A DNA stretch of 64,000 bases from Labrys okinawensis (GTDB lineage: Bacteria; Pseudomonadota; Alphaproteobacteria; Rhizobiales; Labraceae): NCBI RefSeq assembly GCF_002982075.1, contig NZ_PUEJ01000007.1:186001-250000 (forward strand), read 5' to 3'. The translations under genes were made by a program, and so were the position numbers. The notes below the pieces were generated by a model, which worked only from the letters and a program-made list of their open reading frames with translations, was not told the DNA's origin and ran no database searches. Below are positions 7,705-15,667 of the stretch, in pieces; the first letter of the stretch is position 1, and each line of letters starts with the position of its first letter.

Positions 7705-10485
7705 ATGTCCGCGACGTTTCGCAGCGCCTTTGCGCTCCTGTTCATCCTGCTGGCGGCGAGTTTGCCGCTGCAACCTGCCCGGGCACAGAGCCAGGGCGAA
7801 AAGCGCATTGCCCTCGTCATCGGCAATGCCGATTACAAGGCCGGGCCCCTGGCGACCAGCGCCAATGACGCCGGCCTGATCGCCCAGACTCTGCAGGCCG
7901 CCGGTTTCGACGTCACCGGTGCCCGGGACCTGGACCAGGAGTCGCTGCGCAAGGCGTTCCGTGAATTCCTCGACAAAGCCTCCGCATCGGGCCCCGACAC
8001 GGTGGCTTTCGTCTATCTCGCCGGTTATGGCCTGCAGTCGGAAGGGCAGAATTACTTCGTGCCCGTCGACGCTGCCATTCAGTCACCCGCTGCCGTGCCG
8101 GCAGAGGCCGTACGGCTCGCCGATTTCATTCGGCCGCTCGGCGCCTTGCAGCTGAAGGCCAGCATCGTGGTGATCGATGGTGCGCGCGAAAACCAGTTCG
8201 CCCGCGGCGACCAGCCTCTCGCCGGCGGGCTTGCGCTCGTCGATGCCGAACCCAATGGCCTGATCGCCTTCAATGCGGCGCCCGGCACGGTAGCGCCGGC
8301 CGAACAAGGGCCTTATGGCGCCTATGCCCAGGCCCTCGCCGAAATGATGCGCACAGGCGGGCTGCCGATCGCCGAGGTGTTCGACCGCACCCGGCTGCGG
8401 GTGAGCGAGAAGACCAATGGTGCCGTGCTGCCCTGGAGCGCCTCGAAGCTTGGCGAGCCCTTCGCCTTCTTCGACCGTGCGGCCGATGCGCCCGCCCCGC
8501 AGGTTTCCCTGGAAGAAGAGAGAGCGATGCAATCCAAGCGCATCGCCGATTTCGACGCGCGGGATGCCTATGTCGCCGCCGTGGACCGGGACACCATGCA
8601 GGGCTATCAGGACTTCCTGACCGCCTTTCCGCGCGATCCCATGGCCAAGCGGGTGCGCGCCATCGTGGCCGCCCGGCGCGAGGCCATCACCTGGCACGAG
8701 ACCTGGAAGCGCGACACACCCAATGCCTATTGGTCCTATCTCAAGCGCTATCCGCGCGGGCCCCATGCCTGGGACGCCCGCCGCCGCCTGAGATATCTGT
8801 CGGCCGAAATCGAGCCGCCGGCGCGTTTCGACGTGATCGAATATGACGTGCCGCCGCCGCCGGAAGTCGAGATCGTCTATGTCGAACGTCCGGTGATCGT
8901 CTTCTCCGATCCGGAATTCGACCTGCCGCCGCCTCCGCGGCCGCCGGTGATCTTTCTGCCGCCGCCGCCCCGCGATTTCGTGGAGCTGCCGCCGCCTCCG
9001 CCGCCGGTCGATGCGTATGTGCTGCCATCGCCGCGCTATGTCGCGGTGCCGGAATGGGTGCGGCCGCCGCGCTATGTCGAGCCGCCTCCGCAGAATTTCA
9101 TCTTCAACAACATCCACAACGCCACCGTCATCAACGAGACGCTGGAGGCTCCTCCGGAGCGCATGCGACCGCAGGAAGGCGAGGGCGGTCTGACGGCCGG
9201 AGAGAAGGCGGCCGGCGCGGCGATCGCCGTCGGTGCGGGCGCTGCCGCGGCCCGTGTCGCCCTGCCGCCCTTCCTGCGCAATCGGGGCGGACGGGGTGGC
9301 CAGCCGGGCATGACGCAGCCGACGGCGGCGCCACAGCCGGGCGAGCCCGGCCTGGCTCCGGCCCCCGGCGAACCGCAGAAGCCGGGGCGCCTTCTGCCGG
9401 GACAGGTTCGTCCAGGCGAAGCGCTTCCTGGCCAGGAAGGCCAGCCCGGCCGAGTGCTGCCGGGACAGGAAGGTCAACCCGGACAGGCCGTACAGCCTGA
9501 TACGTTGAAACCGGGGCAGGCTCAGCCGGGCCAGCCCGGTCGGCTGCTGCCGGGACGAGCCCAGCCGGGCCAGGCCGCCCAGCCGGATGAAACCAGGCCG
9601 GGCCAGCGCCAGCCCGGCAAGGCCCTGCCTGGCATGAACGGCGAGGCGCTGCCGCTCGACAATGGCAAGCCGCCGCTCGCCGGAAAGCCATTGCCTGGTC
9701 GTCTGCAGCCCGGCGGCAAAGCCGGCAAGCCCGGGCAGCTCGGCCAACCCCTGCCCGAGGGGCAGCCGGATCAGACCCAGCCCCAAAAACCCCTCCCGGG
9801 GCAGAAGGGCCAGGGCCGCCTGAAGCCGGGGCAGCCGCAGCCGGATGGTACCGCCCAGCCTCCGGCCGAGAACGGCCAGCAACTCGGCAAGCCCCTGCCG
9901 GGAGCCGACGAGTCGCAGCCGCTTCCCGGTCGTAAACGGCCAAAGGGCCGGCAGCCCCAGGATGACGGCGCCCAGGCTCCGCGGCCTGGCGTCACCCCCG
10001 AGGACCAAGCCGCGCCGGATGCCGGTGCGCCATCGCAGCCGGCAGGCCGCAAGCGTCGCCCGGCCCAGGAAGGACAGGGCCTTGGCGAGCCCTTGCCACC
10101 AGCCGGACGGGCCTTGCCGGATGGCAGCGGGCAGCCGCAGCCCCAGCCGGGCCGCCGTCGCCCACGCCAGCCCGATGCCGGGTTTGCGCAACCGGATGAG
10201 CCGGCCCAGCCGTCCGGCCGCCGGCCGCGCCTCCAGCCAGGCGGCGGTGACGAAGGTGGGGCAGCCATGCCGCGCCAGAAGCGCTTGAACCCAGCGCCGG
10301 ATATGGAACCGGCCGTGAATGCGCCACGTCAGAATCGGCTGCCGCGTGCGCAGCCCGACCTCGACGGTGGGGCCCCCCGGCCGATGCAGCGGATGCGGCC
10401 GGCGCCGGAAGAAGGTGGTCCGGCCGCGGGTGGCGGCGGACGCCAGCGCCGTTGTGGCGGCCAGGGCGCACCGCCTTGTGAATGA
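7705..10485 (+). CDS. Exported pseudo-caspase (C14-like) with Gly/Pro/Gln-rich tail
   Basis: A 926-residue exported protein. ATG 7705 follows AGAGGG, and residues 1-28 form a signal peptide (AFALLFILLAASLPLQPARAQ). Residues about 33-265 have the C14 caspase-like fold: KRIALVIGNADYKAGPL, then VAFVYLAGYGLQSEGQNYF, then SIVVIDGAREN. In active relatives these last two read roughly AGHG and DACR; here the His position is Tyr109 and the Cys position Ala160, so proteolysis is not expected. A middle segment (about 380-480) is rich in Pro-Pro runs. Residues about 530-910 are a low-complexity region of LPGQ, QPGR and KPGQ-like words, ending with two Cys (RRCGGQGAPPC). A scaffold or envelope role is possible, but this is inference. 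Confidence 0.85.
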   Translation: MSATFRSAFALLFILLAASLPLQPARAQSQGEKRIALVIGNADYKAGPLATSANDAGLIAQTLQAAGFDVTGARDLDQESLRKAFREFLDKASASGPDTVAFVYLAGYGLQSEGQNYFVPVDAAIQSPAAVPAEAVRLADFIRPLGALQLKASIVVIDGARENQFARGDQPLAGGLALVDAEPNGLIAFNAAPGTVAPAEQGPYGAYAQALAEMMRTGGLPIAEVFDRTRLRVSEKTNGAVLPWSASKLGEPFAFFDRAADAPAPQVSLEEERAMQSKRIADFDARDAYVAAVDRDTMQGYQDFLTAFPRDPMAKRVRAIVAARREAITWHETWKRDTPNAYWSYLKRYPRGPHAWDARRRLRYLSAEIEPPARFDVIEYDVPPPPEVEIVYVERPVIVFSDPEFDLPPPPRPPVIFLPPPPRDFVELPPPPPPVDAYVLPSPRYVAVPEWVRPPRYVEPPPQNFIFNNIHNATVINETLEAPPERMRPQEGEGGLTAGEKAAGAAIAVGAGAAAARVALPPFLRNRGGRGGQPGMTQPTAAPQPGEPGLAPAPGEPQKPGRLLPGQVRPGEALPGQEGQPGRVLPGQEGQPGQAVQPDTLKPGQAQPGQPGRLLPGRAQPGQAAQPDETRPGQRQPGKALPGMNGEALPLDNGKPPLAGKPLPGRLQPGGKAGKPGQLGQPLPEGQPDQTQPQKPLPGQKGQGRLKPGQPQPDGTAQPPAENGQQLGKPLPGADESQPLPGRKRPKGRQPQDDGAQAPRPGVTPEDQAAPDAGAPSQPAGRKRRPAQEGQGLGEPLPPAGRALPDGSGQPQPQPGRRRPRQPDAGFAQPDEPAQPSGRRPRLQPGGGDEGGAAMPRQKRLNPAPDMEPAVNAPRQNRLPRAQPDLDGGAPRPMQRMRPAPEEGGPAAGGGGRQRRCGGQGAPPCE

Positions 10486-10496
10486 GAATGAACGAG

Positions 10497-10524
10497 AACA
10501 CCGCCCGGCTTGCCGGGCGGTGTT
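10497..10524 (+). terminator. Strong hairpin after the pseudo-caspase gene
   Basis: AACACCGCCCGGC is followed after TT by its exact reverse complement, a 13-bp perfect stem beginning 11 bp past the stop codon. No long T-run follows on either strand, so it may act bidirectionally between the convergent pseudo-caspase and SDR genes. Confidence 0.75.
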
Positions 10525-10554
10525 GCTTCAGGCCGGTTGCTGGAACTTTTCCTG

Positions 10555-11313
10555 TCAGAAGCCGCTGACGACGTAGCCGCCGTCGACGGGCAGCGTGGTG
10601 GCGGTCACGAAGATCGAGGCGGGCGAAGCGAAGAACAGGGCGGTGCCGACGAGATCGTCGACCGTGCCCCAGCGCTTGAGTGCCGCCTTGCTGGCAATCT
10701 TGCCCGCCGGCACCGGGTCGGACCACAAAGGCTTGGTCATGTCGGTGCGGTGATAGCCGGGCGCGATGGCGTTGACGCGGACTCCTTCGGGGCCGAATTT
10801 GTGGGCGAGGGCGCGGGTAAGCCCCATGATGCCGGTCTTGCTGGCGCAATAGGCCGGCACGCTGTCATCGGCAAGATAGCTCAGCATCGAGGCGAAGTTG
10901 ATGATCGACCCTTGCGATTTCAACAGCAGGGGGTGGGCCGCCATGGCGAGGCGCATGGCACTGTTCATGTTGACGTCGACGACTTCGAGATAGGTTTCCT
11001 CGGTCCATTCGGCATCGGGGCGGGCGATGCCCTGCGCGTTGACGAGCACGTCGAGGGCCGGCAGCGCCGCAAAGAAGCGCTCGACCGCCGCCTTGTCGCG
11101 AACGTCGAGCTGCTCGAAACGAATGGAGCGGTCGCCATTGGCGGCCTTGGCCGCCGCAAGGCGCGCTTCAGTGGAGCCCGTCGCGATGACCTCGGCGCCG
11201 AGGCTGGCAAAGCCCTGCGCGATGGCAAGGCCGATGCCGCTGGAGCCGCCGGAGACCACGACGGTCTTGCCTTCGAACAGGCCGGGACGGAAAGCGGAGA
11301 GCGCGTCCTGCAT
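10555..11313 (-). CDS. SDR family oxidoreductase of the RpiR-linked catabolic cluster
   Basis: NAD(P)-dependent short-chain dehydrogenase of 252 residues, probably oxidising or reducing a sugar, sugar acid or polyol. It shows the cofactor motif VVVSGGSSGIGLAIA (about 19-33), the structural NAQG, the catalytic Ser (NFASMLSY) with YCASK supplying Tyr and Lys, and PGYHRTDM near the substrate loop. The ATG is supported by GAAGGA eight bases upstream. It lies 40 bp downstream of an FGGY kinase on the same strand, so the two are probably one transcript, divergent from the aldolase operon. It resembles 2-deoxy-gluconate or gluconate dehydrogenase-type SDRs in general layout, but the substrate is not known. 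Confidence 0.88.
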   Translation of the reverse strand: MQDALSAFRPGLFEGKTVVVSGGSSGIGLAIAQGFASLGAEVIATGSTEARLAAAKAANGDRSIRFEQLDVRDKAAVERFFAALPALDVLVNAQGIARPDAEWTEETYLEVVDVNMNSAMRLAMAAHPLLLKSQGSIINFASMLSYLADDSVPAYCASKTGIMGLTRALAHKFGPEGVRVNAIAPGYHRTDMTKPLWSDPVPAGKIASKAALKRWGTVDDLVGTALFFASPASIFVTATTLPVDGGYVVSGF

Positions 11314-11353
11314 GCGTGTTTCCTTCGATTTTGAGAAAGGGATGATCGGCGGT

Positions 11354-12862
11354 TCAGCCCTGCTGCAGCCGGTCGAGATCGTCGTAGAGTGCCTGGGAAT
11401 GGCGGTAGAGGCGGTCGAACACCGGCTGCATCCGGGCATAGGTCTCGGCCCAGGCCGGGTCGGGCAGGATTTCGGCGCTGTAGCGCACGAAATGGCCGAC
11501 CGCGTCCTCGACCTTGCCGAAACGTCCGAGCGCGGTTGCGGTCATCGCCGCACAGCCGACGAGGCCGCATTCGGTCTCCTCGGGCACCAGGATCGGCACG
11601 TTGTAGGCGCTCGCCTTGATCTTGAGCCAGAGTTCTGTCTTGGCGCCGCCGCCGGAAGCGACCACGCGCTCGAGCTTCTGGCCGGTGGAGGCTTCCATCA
11701 CGCGGATATGGCGGTTGACCGCGAAGGCCACGCCTTCCAGCGTGGCGCGGTGGAGATGGGCGAGGCCATGCTTGGCGCCGATGCCGAAGAACTGGGCGCG
11801 GGCATTGCGGTGGGCGCCGAGCCGCTCGCCGGCCAGGAAAGGCAGGAAGAACAGGCCTTCGGCGCCGGCCGGGGCCTCGGCGGCCTTGGCGACGATGTCG
11901 CCATAGGAGAGGGCCTTCTCATGAAAGGCGCGGCGGGCCCAGCGCATGGCATCGCCGCCGGTCTCCAGCAGGGTGAAGGGACCCCAATGACCCTCGACGG
12001 TGCGGACATTGCAGATCTCGGGATCGAGCAGCGGTTCGCCCGTCACCAAGGTGATGATGGAGGAGGTGCCCATCACATCCGACGCCGTGCCGGGATGGAC
12101 GACGCCCGAGCCGAGCACCGCAACGGGGTAGTCGGCTCCGCCGACCAGGACGGGCGTACCCTCGGCAAGGCCGGTCTCCAGGGCGGCGCCGGCGGTGATG
12201 CGGCCGAGAATGTCGAGCGGCGAGCGGATCGGCGGCAGCTTGGCGGCGTCGAGACCAAGGCGGTCGATCATCGCGGCGGACCAGCTTCCGCTCGCCGGGT
12301 TCATCAGGAAGCTGCAGGAGGCGTCGCCCTCGTCCATGGCGATCTCGCCGGTGAGCCGCAGATTGATGTAGTCCTTCGGCATCAGCACCGTCGCGGCGGC
12401 GCGATAGGCTTGCGGATCGTTGTCGCGCAGCCAGGCGAGCTTGAAGCCGGGCCAGGCCGGCGTCGGCGGGTTGCCGCTTTCGGAAAGATAGGAGGCGGGC
12501 GGGTTGTCCCGCTCAAAGGACGCCACAAGGCCCGCCGTGCGCTTGTCATTCCACAAGGGGGCGGTATCGCGTGTCGGATTGCCATGGCTGTCGACCAGCA
12601 CGGTGCCATGCATCTGGCCGCAGGCGGCGACGGCCTGGATCCTGGCGGCGGCGCCGTCCTGCCGCTCGAGCACGGTGCGGATGGCGGAGACGGTGCCCGC
12701 CCACCAGTCGGCGGGGCGCTGTTCCGACCAGCCGAAAGCCGGTACGATCTGGTCATATTCGCTGGCGGCGATCTCCAGGATGGCGCCGTTGCCGATCTCG
12801 ACCAGGGCTGCGCGGGCGCTGCCGGTTCCGACATCGATGGCCAGGATGAGATCCTGCGTCAT
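11354..12862 (-). CDS. xylB: FGGY family carbohydrate kinase (xylulokinase-like)
   Basis: ATP-dependent kinase of 502 residues, closest in appearance to D-xylulose kinases. The N-terminal actin-like domain opens LILAIDVGTGSARAALVEI and includes AVAACGQMHGTVLV and APLWNDKRT, the sugar-binding area typical of xylulokinases. The C-terminal domain contains VVASGGGAKTELWLKIKA, the FGGY second signature with phosphate-binding glycines. It is the first gene of a two-gene unit with the downstream SDR; its promoter faces that of the aldolase operon across a 243-bp region bearing matching palindromes. In this context it may phosphorylate a ketose, or another sugar derivative fed into the aldolase branch. 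Confidence 0.87.
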   Translation of the reverse strand: MTQDLILAIDVGTGSARAALVEIGNGAILEIAASEYDQIVPAFGWSEQRPADWWAGTVSAIRTVLERQDGAAARIQAVAACGQMHGTVLVDSHGNPTRDTAPLWNDKRTAGLVASFERDNPPASYLSESGNPPTPAWPGFKLAWLRDNDPQAYRAAATVLMPKDYINLRLTGEIAMDEGDASCSFLMNPASGSWSAAMIDRLGLDAAKLPPIRSPLDILGRITAGAALETGLAEGTPVLVGGADYPVAVLGSGVVHPGTASDVMGTSSIITLVTGEPLLDPEICNVRTVEGHWGPFTLLETGGDAMRWARRAFHEKALSYGDIVAKAAEAPAGAEGLFFLPFLAGERLGAHRNARAQFFGIGAKHGLAHLHRATLEGVAFAVNRHIRVMEASTGQKLERVVASGGGAKTELWLKIKASAYNVPILVPEETECGLVGCAAMTATALGRFGKVEDAVGHFVRYSAEILPDPAWAETYARMQPVFDRLYRHSQALYDDLDRLQQG

Positions 12863-12933
12863 GGGTGTGTCCTCGGCCTGCTCTTCAAAAAGGGAGCGGG
12901 CGGGTATGGCGGCCGCCCTGCTCCCATGTTTTT

Positions 12934-12948
12934 TGGAGTGATGCTACA
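12934..12948. promoter_or_regulatory. Weak copy of the RpiR-type operator before the kinase-SDR unit
   Basis: TGGAGTGATGCTACA matches the perfect palindrome at 13040-13054 in 11 of 15 positions, with the right half ATGCTACA nearly intact. It lies about 72 bp upstream of the kinase start. Its presence on the other side of the divergent region suggests one regulator controls both operons. Confidence 0.5.
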
Positions 12949-13039
12949 CGTTTCCCAGCCGGTCAACTGAAAATTCCGGCATATTTATGCTGCATTGCAA
13001 TAAAATGGCCGAGGCGTCTTGCCGATGTCGGAGGGAATA

Positions 13040-13054
13040 TGTAGCATTGCTACA
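13040..13054. promoter_or_regulatory. Perfect 15-bp palindrome, candidate RpiR operator
   Basis: TGTAGCATTGCTACA is a perfect inverted repeat about 52 bp upstream of the aldolase start. It resembles the TGTA...TACA palindromes bound by HexR, an RpiR-family repressor of Entner-Doudoroff genes. The operon encodes its own RpiR-family protein, the obvious candidate ligand-responsive regulator. Confidence 0.65.
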
Positions 13055-13105
13055 AAATTGACACCCATGCCGATGCCATCGGCAAGCCTTGAGGAGAGCG
13101 CAGAC

Positions 13106-13762
13106 ATGGCCACCAACCCCATTGAGCGGATCGAGGCGATCGGCGTGGTGCCGGTCATCGCGATCGACAATCCCGGCGACGCGGTCGCGTTGGCCGACGC
13201 CCTGACGGCCGGTGGCCTGCCGATTGCCGAAATCACCTTCCGCACCAAGGCGGCCGCCGAAGTCCTGGCCATCCTGCGCGACCAGAGGCCGGACTTCCTG
13301 GCCGGTGCCGGAACGGTGCTGGATCTGGAATCGGTCCAGGCCTGCAAGGACAATGGCGCGAGCTTCGCCCTGTCCCCCGGCTTCGATGCGGAGATCGTTG
13401 CCGCCGCCAAGGCGATCGGCCTGCCCTTCGCCCCCGGCATCATGACGCCGACGGATCTCACCGCGGCCACACGCGCCGGCCTGCGCCTGTGCAAGTTCTT
13501 CCCGGCCGGCGTCGCCGGCGGGCCGAAGGCACTGGAAGGCATCGCCGCGCCCTTCAATCATCTGGGCGTTCGCTTCATCCCGACCGGCGGCGTCACGCTG
13601 GAGACGATGAGCGACTGGCTCAAGCATCGCTTCGTCGCGGCCGTCGGTGGCACCTGGATCGCCAAACCCGAAGATATCAGCGGCGGCAAATTTGCGGAGA
13701 TTACCGCCAAGGCGAAGGCCGCCGTCGAGCGCGTCAAGGCGATCCGGGCGGGCGCGGCATGA
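13106..13762 (+). CDS. eda: KDPG/KHG-type class I aldolase
   Basis: Predicted 2-keto-3-deoxy-6-phosphogluconate type aldolase, cleaving a 2-keto-3-deoxy acid (phosphate) to pyruvate and an aldehyde. The 218-residue protein begins MATNPIERIEAIGVVPVIAI after GAGGAG. Catalytic Glu42 lies in IAEITFRT and the Schiff-base Lys130 in RLCKFFPAG, both standard for the family; GAGTVL and FIPTGGV are also present. It heads a tightly packed operon and overlaps the next gene by 4 bp (ATGA). No edd-type dehydratase lies nearby, so the natural substrate may not be KDPG itself but a related 2-keto-3-deoxy acid made by this cluster. The eda symbol reflects the family. Confidence 0.9.
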   Translation: MATNPIERIEAIGVVPVIAIDNPGDAVALADALTAGGLPIAEITFRTKAAAEVLAILRDQRPDFLAGAGTVLDLESVQACKDNGASFALSPGFDAEIVAAAKAIGLPFAPGIMTPTDLTAATRAGLRLCKFFPAGVAGGPKALEGIAAPFNHLGVRFIPTGGVTLETMSDWLKHRFVAAVGGTWIAKPEDISGGKFAEITAKAKAAVERVKAIRAGAA

Positions 13763-14712
13763 GCATCTATCAGCCGGCGACCCAGCCGACGCTTTATTTC
13801 ATCGGCGTAACCACCACCAAAAGCTCGATCATGCGGGTCTTCCCGGCCTGGGCGGAGCATCTAGGCCTGAAGAATGCGGTGATCAAGGGCATCGATTTTC
13901 CCCTCCATGCCGATCCGGCCGCTTATCGCCAAGCGGTCGCCTTCATCAAGGCCGATCCCAATTCGCTGGGGGCGCTGGTCACCACCCACAAGATCGACCT
14001 CTACAAGGCCTGCCGGGACCTGTTCGACGAGGTCGACGATTTCGCCCTGCGCATGGAGGAAACGAGCTGCTTGTCCAAGCGCAACGGGCGCCTGATCTGT
14101 CACGCCAAGGACCCGATCTCCTCCGGGCTCGCCCTCGACAATTTCATTCCCAAGGGACATTTCGAGCGCACCGGCGCGGAGCTCTTCTCGATGGGAGCGG
14201 GCGGCTCCACCATTGCCCTGACCTGGCACATGGTGCGCGAGGCACGGGGCGCAGACCGACCGTCGCGCATCGTTGTTTCCAATCGCAGCCGGCCGCGCCT
14301 CGACGAGATCCGGCGCATCCACCAGGAAATCGGCATGCCGGTGCCGGTCGACTATGTGCTCGCGCCCCATGCGGCCGACAATGATGCCGTCACCGCCGGC
14401 CTCAAGCCAGGCTCGGTGGTGATCAATGCCACCGGCCTCGGCAAGGACGCGCCCGGCTCGCCGCTCACCGACGCCGTGGTCTTTCCCGAACGCGCGATCG
14501 TGTGGGACCTCAACTATCGCGGCGACCTCGTCTTCCTCGACCAGGCCCGGCGCCAGCAGGCAGCGCGCCATCTTCAGATCGAGGATGGCTGGACCTATTT
14601 CCTGCATGGCTGGACGCAGGTGATCGCCGAGGTTTTCGACATCGAGATCCCGACCTCCGGCCCGTCCTTCGAGCGGCTGGGCGAGATCGCCATCGCCGCC
14701 TCCAGGGGATGA
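13759..14712 (+). CDS. Shikimate dehydrogenase-like oxidoreductase
   Basis: A 317-residue NAD(P)-dependent enzyme with the shikimate/quinate dehydrogenase fold, starting in the ATGA overlap with the aldolase gene. The catalytic Lys is visible in ALVTTHKID (Lys78) and the Asp partner in ICHAKDP (Asp118). The nucleotide-binding turn is SMGAGGSTIAL. The substrate pocket differs: the GAVNT segment of AroE, carrying a shikimate-binding Asn, is replaced by EETSC. A C-terminal GWTYFLHGWTQVIAEVF corresponds to the family closing helix. An aromatic-pathway role is unlikely in this catabolic operon; a cyclic polyol, keto sugar or sugar acid is a better guess, unproven. Confidence 0.8.
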   Translation: MSIYQPATQPTLYFIGVTTTKSSIMRVFPAWAEHLGLKNAVIKGIDFPLHADPAAYRQAVAFIKADPNSLGALVTTHKIDLYKACRDLFDEVDDFALRMEETSCLSKRNGRLICHAKDPISSGLALDNFIPKGHFERTGAELFSMGAGGSTIALTWHMVREARGADRPSRIVVSNRSRPRLDEIRRIHQEIGMPVPVDYVLAPHAADNDAVTAGLKPGSVVINATGLGKDAPGSPLTDAVVFPERAIVWDLNYRGDLVFLDQARRQQAARHLQIEDGWTYFLHGWTQVIAEVFDIEIPTSGPSFERLGEIAIAASRG

Positions 14713-14730
14713 AGACGAAGAGTTGAAGAC

Positions 14731-15663
14731 ATGGAACGCATCCTGGTCACGCCGCGTTCGCTGACGGCGACGGCCCATCCCCTGGTCGAGCGCCTCAGGA
14801 AACAGGGCCATGAGATCATCATGCCGGCGCCCGGCAAATTGCCGGACGAGGAGGAACTGCTCGCCCTCGTGCCGGGTGTGACCGGCTGGCTGGCAGGCGT
14901 GGAGAAGATCTCGCCGCGCGTCATCGCCGCGGCGGGTTCGCTCCGGGCGATCAGCCGCAACGGCACCGGAACCGACAACCTGCCGATCGACACGCTGCTC
15001 GCGCGCAAGATCGCCGTGCGCATCGCCGCCGGCGCCAATGCGGCCGGTGTGGCCGAACTGGCCATCGGCCTGATCTTCGCGGCGCTCCGCCAGATCCCCC
15101 TCTGCGATGCCGGCATCAAGCAGGGGAACTGGCCGCGCCGGATCGGCGCCGAGATCCGGGGGCGCAAGGTGGGCGTGGTCGGCTGTGGCGCGATCGGCGC
15201 CGAGGTGGCGCGCCTGGCCGCCGCGCTCGGGGCCGAGATCCTCGCCTATGATCCGCAGCGTCCTCTCGTGAATGTCGAAGCGGACAGCCTGCGCTGGGTC
15301 GAGATATCGGACATGCTGGCGGCGGCCGATGTCGTCACGCTGCATTGTCCGGCACCTGCGGACGGCCGGCCGCTCCTGGGCGCCGGAGAGTTCGCGGCCA
15401 TGCGGCGGGGCGCGGTGCTGATCAACACAGCCCGGTCGTCGCTGGTGGACGAAGCGGCCTTGCTCGAAGCGCTCGAGGAGGGGCGTATCGGCTGCTATGC
15501 CACCGATGTCTTCGAGGAAGAGCCGCCGGCAAATCTCGCTCTCGCCGGCCACGCCCGGGTGATCGCCACCAGCCATATCGGCGGTTTCACCCAGGAAAGC
15601 GTCGACCGGGCCACCGAGGTCGCCATCGCCAACCTGATGGATGCCCTGCAGGGGAGGGCATGA
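14731..15663 (+). CDS. D-2-hydroxyacid dehydrogenase (NAD-binding)
   Basis: A 310-residue member of the D-isomer-specific 2-hydroxyacid dehydrogenase family, interconverting a 2-hydroxy and a 2-keto acid. The Rossmann motif is KVGVVGCGAIGAEVA (about 146-160). Catalytic residues are Arg235 (INTARSSLVDE), Glu264 (DVFEEEP) and His282 (ATSHIGG), all intact. It lacks the ACT domain of long SerA, so it is not a serine-pathway enzyme in disguise; a separate serA is at 36-37.6 kb. It starts 18 bp after the shikimate-dehydrogenase-like gene and runs into the lactonase-like gene, so it belongs to the same transcript. Substrate unknown. Confidence 0.88.
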   Translation: MERILVTPRSLTATAHPLVERLRKQGHEIIMPAPGKLPDEEELLALVPGVTGWLAGVEKISPRVIAAAGSLRAISRNGTGTDNLPIDTLLARKIAVRIAAGANAAGVAELAIGLIFAALRQIPLCDAGIKQGNWPRRIGAEIRGRKVGVVGCGAIGAEVARLAAALGAEILAYDPQRPLVNVEADSLRWVEISDMLAAADVVTLHCPAPADGRPLLGAGEFAAMRRGAVLINTARSSLVDEAALLEALEEGRIGCYATDVFEEEPPANLALAGHARVIATSHIGGFTQESVDRATEVAIANLMDALQGRA

Positions 15664-15667
15664 AGTG

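Noticed and set aside
7705-8500. Active metacaspase as part of an abortive-infection system
   Set aside because: The catalytic His and Cys positions are Tyr and Ala, the protein has a signal peptide, and no partner gene is present.
8083-10191. Very long open frame antisense to the pseudo-caspase gene (about 700 codons)
   Set aside because: It is a by-product of GC-rich, repetitive codons on the plus strand. The product is Arg/Leu/Gly low complexity, has no ribosome-binding site or domain, and overlaps a gene with a signal peptide and recognisable fold.
11027-12970. Long plus-strand open frame opposite the kinase and SDR genes
   Set aside because: The opposite strand encodes two clear enzymes with all motifs. 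The plus-strand product has no recognisable domain and is a shadow of high GC.
13106-13762. Standard Entner-Doudoroff pathway (edd-eda)
   Set aside because: No phosphogluconate dehydratase, zwf or pgl is in the cluster, and the neighbouring kinase, AroE-like and UlaG-like genes do not belong to that pathway.
13861-15576. Long minus-strand open frame across the shikimate-dehydrogenase-like and hydroxyacid dehydrogenase genes
   Set aside because: Both plus-strand genes have intact catalytic motifs and coupled starts. The antisense product is Arg/Asp/Gly-rich with no domain.
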